Shown here piece after piece: positions 42,685 through 47,628 of a stretch of 47,628 bases of DNA. Made by a program: the position numbers and the translations under genes. A model generated the notes under the pieces. It was not told the DNA's origin. It did not search any database and saw nothing but the letters and a program-made list of their open reading frames with translations. Origin of the DNA: JBCCFW01 sp039029535 (lineage in GTDB: Bacteria; Acidobacteriota; JBCCFW01); assembly GCA_039029535.1 (NCBI GenBank), contig JBCCFW010000040.1, positions 1 to 47,628 on the forward strand. The letters are read 5' to 3'. Positions within the stretch are counted from its first letter, which is position 1, and the number at the start of each line of letters is the position of its first letter.

Positions 42685-43325
42685 GACGGCCCGACGGTCG
42701 TGATGCGCTCATCGCAGCCCTGCGTTCCGAGCTCACGCCGACCCGGCGACGCGTGAGCCCCACGGTGGCCACCGCCGCCTGGCTGTCCGTCACCGCGCTG
42801 ATTGGAGCGATGGCCGTCCTCGGCTTCGGTCCCTTGCGGGCAGGCTGGTCGGACGACCTTCGCAACGTGCCAGGCGTCGGGCTCGAGATGCTGGCCGGCG
42901 TCCTCACCGTGCTCTTCGTCGGTGGTGCCGTCCTCCGGCTCTCGGTCCCCGGCGTCCCCGTCGCCCGCACGCTGACCCTCGCCGTCCTCGCGACTTGCGC
43001 GTGGCTGGGCTTGCTGGTCGTGGCCCTGCTCGCGGAGACGCCGCGCAGCACCTGGGGCCTGCGTCCCTTCTGCTGGGCGGAGACCTTCCTGAGCGGCCTC
43101 CCCGGTCTCGTGCTCGGGATGCTGCTCCTGCGACGACGTGCGCCCCTGCATCGGGGGCTCTGTGGCTTCCTCACCGGCTTCGGAGCAGCCGCGGTTCCGG
43201 CGGTGCTCATGCACCTCGCCTGCATCGCGGAGCCGGGTCACGTCCTGGTCGAGCACCTCGTGCCAGCCGGGCTCCTCGGCCTGGTCGGCGCTGGCGTCGG
43301 ACGCCTCGTCCTGAGGAAGGTCTAG
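42681..43325 (+). CDS. NrsF-like (DUF1109) membrane anti-sigma factor
   Basis: 214 residues from ATG 42681, overlapping the sigma stop. The cytoplasmic N terminus (DALIAALRSELTPTRRRVSP) is followed by six membrane segments (TAAWLSVTALIGAMAVLGF, MLAGVLTVLFVGGAVLRL and so on). The conserved cysteine region in the second half (LACIAEPGHVLVEHL) fits the DUF1109/NrsF family, which hold ECF sigmas at the membrane until a stress signal. The family's paired Cys residues can be seen at FCWAE and LACIAE, which suggests redox or metal sensing. It is convergent with the LpxH-like gene. Confidence 0.85.
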   Translation: MRRPDGRDALIAALRSELTPTRRRVSPTVATAAWLSVTALIGAMAVLGFGPLRAGWSDDLRNVPGVGLEMLAGVLTVLFVGGAVLRLSVPGVPVARTLTLAVLATCAWLGLLVVALLAETPRSTWGLRPFCWAETFLSGLPGLVLGMLLLRRRAPLHRGLCGFLTGFGAAAVPAVLMHLACIAEPGHVLVEHLVPAGLLGLVGAGVGRLVLRKV

Positions 43326-43331
43326 CCCGAG

Positions 43332-44045
43332 CTAGAAGCTCGGAGCGAAGCGCATGCTCTCGCCGTCCCATTCGAGGTGACGATGGCTGCGCTTCCAGTC
43401 GGGGAGGACCCAGACCTCGCCGCCCTCGACCTCGTGGTGACGCTCCTCGTGGAAGTGGCCCAGCACGAGATGACGCGCGCCCGTCTCGGCGAACTGGGCC
43501 GCCGCCCGTCGCTGGACGTGCTCGAGAGGGAAGCGGCGCTTGTAGGCCAGGTTCGTCGTGCGCATCTTCCGCTCGAGCCAGAGGCTCAGTGGCTTGCCGA
43601 TGAACGATGGCAAGCAACACACCGGACCCAGCACGAAGCGGCTCCGCGAGAAGCGACGCCAGCCCTGATACTGACGGTCGTCTTGATTGACGAGGTCACC
43701 GTGCTCCGCGAGCCAGCGTGGCTGCTCCGGACGCTCGGCCAGGACCTCTGGCTCCACCCGGTCGAAGGGGCTCGGGCGCAAGGTCTCCACCGCGTAGTCG
43801 CGGTTGCCCACCGTGTAGTCGATGGGGAAGCCTGCCTGCTCCGCCTCGTGGAAGGCCGCCAGCACCTCTTCGTGGTGATCGTCGTGAAACGCTGGGCGCG
43901 CGATCCAGAGGTCGAAGATGTCGCCCAGCAGGACCAGGCGGGAGTAGCGTCCGGGCGCCGTCCGCAGGAACTCGATGAACTCCGGGACCGAGCTCTCGTC
44001 GGGAAGGAGGTGAGAGTCGCCGATGAACGCGACGGGTGCGGTCAC
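43332..44045 (-). CDS. LpxH-like calcineurin-family phosphoesterase
   Basis: 237 residues from GTG 44045, overlapping the stop of the upstream beta-barrel gene (GTGA). The metallophosphoesterase motifs are in order: FIGDSHL (GDxH, near 9-12), VLLGDIFDLW (GDxxD, near 39-47), TVGNRDY (GNRD, near 79-83) and LVLGHFHEERHHEV (GHxH, near 195). GNRD and the overall length are typical of UDP-2,3-diacylglucosamine pyrophosphatase, which makes lipid X in lipid A synthesis. Divergence of the first motif (GDSH rather than ADLH) means another substrate is possible. Cytoplasmic or membrane-peripheral. Confidence 0.78.
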   Translation of the reverse strand: MTAPVAFIGDSHLLPDESSVPEFIEFLRTAPGRYSRLVLLGDIFDLWIARPAFHDDHHEEVLAAFHEAEQAGFPIDYTVGNRDYAVETLRPSPFDRVEPEVLAERPEQPRWLAEHGDLVNQDDRQYQGWRRFSRSRFVLGPVCCLPSFIGKPLSLWLERKMRTTNLAYKRRFPLEHVQRRAAAQFAETGARHLVLGHFHEERHHEVEGGEVWVLPDWKRSHRHLEWDGESMRFAPSF

Positions 44046-44881
44046 TCGTGCCCGTCCCGCTCTCCCTTGGGTCCGAACAGCCAGGTCGCGCCCAGCCCCA
44101 CGCCGGTGGAGTCCGAGTCGATGACGCCGAAGATGGCCGAGGCGTCCACCCGGAAGCGATCGCGCCGGAGCTGGTAGCCGACCTGGGCGAAGGTCTGCTC
44201 GAGGTTGCGCTCGTCCTCGGGAGCGAAGGCGAGCCCGTGGACCTGCCAGGTGAAGGCGTGCCGCCGACCGTGACGTCCCGCCACTCCGAAGCGGAAGAGG
44301 TCTTCCTGGGCGCGCTCGGCCTTCGGATCGCCGAGGATGGACACCCCGAGGTTCACCCGCACGTCGTGGCTCTCGCTCTCGTGCGAGATCGCGATCCCCA
44401 TGTGCACGTCGGTCTCGTCCGTCCCCAGCCCCGACTCGTCCGAGGCGTTGGGGACCTTCACGCCGAAGAAGAAGCCCGCGGCTGGGCGTCGGCCCTTCTG
44501 GGGCAGGAGGCCCATCATCGCCCAGAGCGCCGAGTCGCCGATCTCGCTGTCGGAGTCGAACTCGGCCTCGTTCGGGTCGAAGGTCTGGTAGGCCACGCCC
44601 TCGGCGAGGATGTTCACGTGGCCCGTGCCCACGAGGTGGCTGATGACGCCCGCCTTGAGGACCTCGCCCTCGACCTTGGTGCCGAGCAGGGGAACCGGCT
44701 CGAGGTCGACGTGGTACTCGAATCCGAGCCCGACCTCGTGCACGCCGACGGCCCGCGGCACGGCCGAAAGCACGTGAAACGGGCGACCATGACGGCTCTG
44801 ACCGACCACCGTGGTGGGCAGGACGAAACCGAGAACGAGGAGAGAAGAGACGACGAGCAGGCTGCTTCGGAGCCTGGGCAT
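44042..44881 (-). CDS. Outer membrane beta-barrel-like secreted protein
   Basis: 279 residues from ATG 44881 with GGGAGG upstream; the frame is open to 45073 but runs into the divergent amidotransferase. The signal peptide is LLVVSSLLVLGFVLPTTVVG. The mature chain has alternating strands (GVHEVGLGFEYHVDLEPVP, VRVNLGVSILGD, HAFTWQVHGLAFAP, DRFRVDASAIFGV) and ends in VGLGATWLFGPK, consistent with a small outer-membrane barrel. No specific family is recognised. It is the first gene of a two-gene operon with the LpxH-like enzyme, suggesting an envelope role. Confidence 0.7.
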   Translation of the reverse strand: MPRLRSSLLVVSSLLVLGFVLPTTVVGQSRHGRPFHVLSAVPRAVGVHEVGLGFEYHVDLEPVPLLGTKVEGEVLKAGVISHLVGTGHVNILAEGVAYQTFDPNEAEFDSDSEIGDSALWAMMGLLPQKGRRPAAGFFFGVKVPNASDESGLGTDETDVHMGIAISHESESHDVRVNLGVSILGDPKAERAQEDLFRFGVAGRHGRRHAFTWQVHGLAFAPEDERNLEQTFAQVGYQLRRDRFRVDASAIFGVIDSDSTGVGLGATWLFGPKGERDGHE

Positions 44882-44978
44882 GACGGTGCCCTCCCGGGAG
44901 GAATCTTCGAGGAGACCCGGCTGGACCGCTATCATCGCCTTGGCCCGAGCCCCGCGGCAAGCTCGGAACCGTGGCACC

Positions 44979-45683
44979 ATGCACGTTCTCCTGCTGGACA
45001 ACCGAGACAGCTTCACGCACAACCTCGCCCAGGCCTTCGAGAAGGCGGGCGTGCGGTGCTCCGTGCGTGACAATCACCTCGATCCCGCCGAGGCCGTCGA
45101 CCTCGCGCCCGACCTCCTGGTCATCTCGCCCGGGCCCGGTCGGCCGTCGGAGACCGGCCGCTGTGCCGAGGTCCTCGGCCGTCTCGGCGACCGCGTGCCG
45201 GTCCTCGGGATCTGCCTCGGAATGCAGCTCCTGGCCGCCGAGGCCGGCGCCTCCATCGTCCACTCGCCACGGCCGGTCCACGGCCGCACGAGCCGGCTCC
45301 GCCACGACGGGGGAGAGCCCTTCACCGGGCTCCCCGAGGAGCTGCCCGTCGGTCGCTACCACTCGCTCTGCATCGATGAAGCGACCCTGCCGTCCTGCTT
45401 CGAGGCCCGTGCCTGGGCCGTGGAGGACGGGGTCCTCATGGCGTTCGAGCACCGCGAGCGACCCTGCTGGGGGCTCCAGTTCCATCCCGAGTCGGTCCTC
45501 ACCCCGGACGGGCCGGCCCTGCTCCGGAGGGTCCTGGAGCGCAGCGCCGCTTTCGTTGACCCTCTCCGCGAGCGGGTGATAGCGTCGCCGGGCTCCCCCC
45601 TGGAGGTCGCTGGATCACCGGAGGCGGGCCCGACGGGCCCCGCCGAACCGAGTGCCGTCGAGCTCGAGGAGACGACCCGGTGA
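44979..45683 (+). CDS. Class I glutamine amidotransferase (TrpG/PabA-like)
   Basis: 234 residues from ATG 44979. Features of anthranilate/aminodeoxychorismate synthase component II: LLLDNRDSFTHNLAQAF, DLLVISPGPGRPSETG, the nucleophile elbow GICLGMQLL (Cys79), VGRYHSLCID, and WGLQFHPESVLTP (His169, Glu171). The triad is complete, so glutamine hydrolysis should be intact. The C-terminal 45 residues are Pro/Ala/Glu-rich and probably disordered. No TrpE or PabB partner is in the window, so which of the two pathways it serves is open. It overlaps the IHF gene and diverges from the beta-barrel gene. Confidence 0.9.
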   Translation: MHVLLLDNRDSFTHNLAQAFEKAGVRCSVRDNHLDPAEAVDLAPDLLVISPGPGRPSETGRCAEVLGRLGDRVPVLGICLGMQLLAAEAGASIVHSPRPVHGRTSRLRHDGGEPFTGLPEELPVGRYHSLCIDEATLPSCFEARAWAVEDGVLMAFEHRERPCWGLQFHPESVLTPDGPALLRRVLERSAAFVDPLRERVIASPGSPLEVAGSPEAGPTGPAEPSAVELEETTR

Positions 45684-45967
45684 CTCGGCGAGGCCTGGTC
45701 GACGCCGTTCATCGACGGCACGGGGGCATCTCCCGCCGGGACGCGCAGCAGGCGGTCGACTTGGTGCTGAGCATCATCCGAGATCGCCTCGCCGAGGGTG
45801 AACGGGTGGAGATTCAGGGATTCGGCTCCTTCGAGATCGAGCGACGACCCGGTCGCTCACGGCGTCATCCGATCACGGGGCGTCGGCTCGCGGTGCCCGG
45901 CTCCAGCACCCTGACCTTTCGACCCTCGCGGCTCCTCGAAGGGGAGCTGAACGAGCAGGCGTCTTGA
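45680..45967 (+). CDS. IHF/HU-family DNA-bending protein
   Basis: 95 residues from GTG 45680, overlapping the amidotransferase stop (GTGA). The N-terminal helices (AQQAVDLVLSIIRDRLAEGE) lead into RVEIQGFGSFEIERRPGRSR and the beta-arm with HPITGRRLAVPGSSTLTFRP. The family's conserved G-F-G-x-F and Pro at the arm tip (RRHPITG) are present, with RPS in the final helix. It is more like the IHF-alpha subunit than HU. Neighbours MerR and tRNA-Pro fit the common ihfA-merR-tRNA-Pro order. Confidence 0.9.
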   Translation: MTRRGLVDAVHRRHGGISRRDAQQAVDLVLSIIRDRLAEGERVEIQGFGSFEIERRPGRSRRHPITGRRLAVPGSSTLTFRPSRLLEGELNEQAS

Positions 45968-45986
45968 GTCGTCGGGAGGCGATGCG

Positions 45987-46511
45987 GTGAGCGCGGCGAA
46001 GAAGAAGGCGGCGAAGAAGCGGACGACCGCTGCCAAGAAGAAGCGCGACAAGCGCAAGGTCTACTCGAAGATCGGTGAGGTCTGTGAGCTCACCGAGACC
46101 GAGCCCTACCTCCTGCGCTACTGGGAGCAGGAGTTCCCCTTCCTGGCTCCCGAGAAGAACAAGTCCGGCCACCGCATCTACACCGAGGACGACATCAAGA
46201 CCGTCCTCGAGATCAAGCGGCTCCTCTACGAGGAGGGCTACACCACCGCCGGCGCCCGCCGTCGTCTCGAGAAGGAGCGCGAGGAGGGGGGACCTGCCGC
46301 CGCTGTCGAGACGGCCGCTCCCGAGGCGGGCAGCTCCTCCGACCTCGAGGCGGTCAACGCCGAGCTGCGGTCGCTGCTTCGCGACCTCCGTGACGAGCTC
46401 AAGGCCCTGCGTGCCCAGATCGCCGAGAGCCTCGATGCCCCCGTCGACGTGAGCCCGCGACCCCGCGCGCGCAGCGCCCGCAAGCGCGTGACGCGTCAAC
46501 GCAAGCGCTGA
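45987..46511 (+). CDS. MerR-family transcriptional regulator
   Basis: 174 residues from GTG 45987. A Lys/Ala-rich N terminus (AAKKKAAKKRTTAAKKKR) precedes the winged helix-turn-helix: VYSKIGEVCELTETEPYLLR, YWEQEFPFLAPEKN and GHRIYTEDDIKTVLEIKRLL. The C-terminal half is an Ala/Glu-rich linker and a coiled coil (LRSLLRDLRDELKALRAQIA), ending in a basic tail (RARSARKRVTRQRKR). There is no metal-binding Cys. This is the small MerR type that typically follows ihfA in deltaproteobacteria; its regulated target is not known to me. Confidence 0.9.
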   Translation: MSAAKKKAAKKRTTAAKKKRDKRKVYSKIGEVCELTETEPYLLRYWEQEFPFLAPEKNKSGHRIYTEDDIKTVLEIKRLLYEEGYTTAGARRRLEKEREEGGPAAAVETAAPEAGSSSDLEAVNAELRSLLRDLRDELKALRAQIAESLDAPVDVSPRPRARSARKRVTRQRKR

Positions 46512-46588
46512 GCTGAAGCCCATGAAAACAGCCGTCTTCGCGCTGGCGTCGTCAGCGATGAGCGGCTAGGATGCCTGACCCCTCTGGT

Positions 46589-46665
46589 CGGGACGTGGCG
46601 CAGCCTGGTAGCGCACCACTTTGGGGTAGTGGGGGTCGCTGGTTCGAATCCAGTCGTCCCGACCA
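46589..46665 (+). tRNA. tRNA-Pro (anticodon GGG)
   Basis: 77 nt: acceptor stem CGGGACG/CGTCCCG, discriminator A, encoded CCA, D-arm GCGCAGCCTGGTAGCGC, anticodon stem CCACT/AGTGG with loop TTGGGGT (anticodon GGG, codon CCC) and T-arm CTGGTTCGAATCCAG. TAGGAT at 46567-46572 is a possible -10 element 16 bases upstream. An A-T6 run (46666 on) directly follows the CCA and may help termination. Confidence 0.97.
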
Positions 46666-46817
46666 ATTTTTTCTCCTTGTCGGCCGCCTGCTCGAGCGCC
46701 GTCTCCGGCATGCGTTGCGAAGGGAGCCGCCCGGCTCCTGCGAGCTGCTCCTCACCGCCAGGTGACGGAAGCTCCGCGCCCCGCCGGCGCTTGGTCAGTT
46801 CACCGCCAAGTGAGTCC

Positions 46818-46847
46818 TTGCTCCGGCTCCGGGCCCGTTGCTAGGAT
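46818..46847 (+). promoter_or_regulatory. Possible promoter of the last gene
   Basis: TTGCTC (46818-46823), 18-bp spacer, TAGGAT (46842-46847), which would start transcription near 46854, about 48 bases before the ATG at 46902. The -10 context GCTAGGATGCC is identical to that upstream of tRNA-Pro. Confidence 0.4.
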
Positions 46848-46901
46848 GCCGAGCCGGGGCGACCCGCCCCAGGCCCAGCCGAGCCCAACCTCGACATCGA
46901 G

Positions 46902-47628
46902 ATGCTTCCTCAGCCCCTCATTCGCCGGGTCGCTTCCGCGCGACTCAGCTGCCTCCTCGTTCTCGTCCCGGTCCTCGTCACGACGTCGGCCAGGGCGCAG
47001 CCCTTTGCCTTGAGCTGCGAGATCGTCGGAGACGTCAGCTCCGTGCGACTCCAGTCTCCGGCCACCACCTACGTGGCCGTGCATCGCGTCGGCGAGGATC
47101 GCGTCGTCGTCGAGGTCCACGACCAGGACCTGCGCGGCGTGCCAGAGGGTGATCGCGCCTGCGGTTCCGCGCGCTCGGTGCGCGTGGTCCGCGGCCGCAC
47201 GATGGGGGCGCCGGTCAGCCGCATCTTGATCCGGCACGAGGGCATCGAGCCCATGGTCGCCGGTGAGGCCGGTCGACTCCGTCTCGCCTGGGTGGGGCGG
47301 AAGGAAGCTCGGCCGACTCCGCGTCGCGATCGCTACGAAGAAGACGATGCTCCGATGATGGTCGAGAGCCATGAGGAGTCGTCGGACTTCCGCCGCCAGC
47401 GCGGCCGACCGGGTGCTCCGCGTCGGTCCGACGACGACCGAGTCGAGCGTCGCCGCCGCCGTGCGTCCGATGACGGGCGCTCGCGGCGCGAGCGTCGGCG
47501 CGAGCTCGAGCGTCAGGCCGACGAGGCCGTTGCGCGAGCCCAGACCGACGCAGCGCCCGCCACGCAAGTGGCCGTGGCCGCTCCGCCGCCTGAGCCCGCG
47601 ACCCGCCCGAGCGCGCCCCCGCCGCGAC
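46902..47628 (+). CDS. Secreted AMIN-like domain protein, 3' end beyond the window
   Basis: The frame is open from ATG 46902 to the last base; 242 residues are visible. The signal peptide has LSCLLVLVPVLVTTSARAQ as its core. Next comes a compact beta domain (VRLQSPATTYVAVHRV, VVVEVHDQDLRGVPEGD, CGSARSVRVVRGRTMG, SRILIRHEGIEPMVAG) that resembles the AMIN fold, which targets proteins to the envelope, for example in N-acetylmuramoyl-L-alanine amidases and PilQ secretins. Two cysteines could be disulfide-bonded. A highly charged Arg/Glu/Asp linker and a Pro/Ala stretch follow. The functional C-terminal domain lies outside the window, so no enzyme activity can be named. Confidence 0.7.
   Translation, partial: MLPQPLIRRVASARLSCLLVLVPVLVTTSARAQPFALSCEIVGDVSSVRLQSPATTYVAVHRVGEDRVVVEVHDQDLRGVPEGDRACGSARSVRVVRGRTMGAPVSRILIRHEGIEPMVAGEAGRLRLAWVGRKEARPTPRRDRYEEDDAPMMVESHEESSDFRRQRGRPGAPRRSDDDRVERRRRRASDDGRSRRERRRELERQADEAVARAQTDAAPATQVAVAAPPPEPATRPSAPPPR

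Noticed and set aside
44046..45485. The N-terminal extension of the LpxH-like frame, open on the minus strand up to 45485.
   Set aside because: It overlaps the beta-barrel and amidotransferase genes and reads as Arg/Gly-rich noise. The GTG at 44045 gives a normal-length protein with coupled translation.

Overview
The window is GC-rich chromosomal DNA of a Gram-negative bacterium. The layout suggests a deltaproteobacterium-like lineage, probably Myxococcota or a relative. The main reasons are an IHF-like gene followed by a MerR-type regulator and tRNA-Pro, a bactofilin, a System I cytochrome c maturation operon with a CXXXY-type CcmE, OmpA proteins with thrombospondin type 3 repeats, an ECF sigma factor paired with an NrsF-like protein, and secreted Cys-rich proteins with a C-terminal anchor. 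The phylum is an inference; no rRNA gene is present.

Layout. 1-9.3 kb: secreted and membrane proteins (a right-handed beta-helix protein, a peptidase S51/cyanophycinase-like enzyme, a lipoprotein, a Cys-rich repeat protein) and two paralogous polytopic membrane proteins of unknown function at 3290-4798 and 7679-9211. 9.56-28.56 kb: an accessory region that ends exactly at the 3' end of tRNA-Arg(CCT). I read it as two genomic islands in tandem. The proximal island (about 7.4 kb) carries a complete type I restriction-modification operon (hsdM-hsdS-hsdR) and a frameshifted HTH gene. The distal island (about 11.6 kb) carries a HEAT-repeat protein, a transposase remnant, an Mrr-nuclease/NB-ARC/TPR protein that looks like a STAND antiphage sensor, a divergently transcribed membrane pentapeptide-repeat protein, a sigma-like protein with an N-terminal hydrophobic segment, a coiled-coil tail-anchored protein and a possible nuclease-fold protein. 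Three TGGCGCSCC att-like sites, two copies of a 260-bp left arm and two copies of a right arm of at least 70 bp are arranged as tandem elements with shared ends would be. No integrase gene is visible.

28.6-36.8 kb is housekeeping DNA: bactofilin, tRNA-Gly(CCC), a DUF721/DciA-like protein, then a tight cytochrome c maturation operon ccmE-ccmF-ccmH-ccmI-ccmA-ccmB-ccmC-(ccmC paralogue)-ccmD, most genes overlapping by 4 bp. The ccmC paralogue has lost the heme-ligand histidines. 37-41 kb: two OmpA-family proteins with TSP3 repeats behind a strong sigma70-type promoter, ended by a hairpin terminator. 41.3-47.6 kb: a Spondin_N lipoprotein, an ECF sigma/NrsF pair, an LpxH-like phosphoesterase with a beta-barrel protein, a glutamine amidotransferase, IHF, MerR regulator, tRNA-Pro(GGG), and the start of a secreted AMIN-like protein cut by the window end.

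The most interesting signal is the tandem, integrase-less, defence-carrying islands at tRNA-Arg with conserved structured ends.
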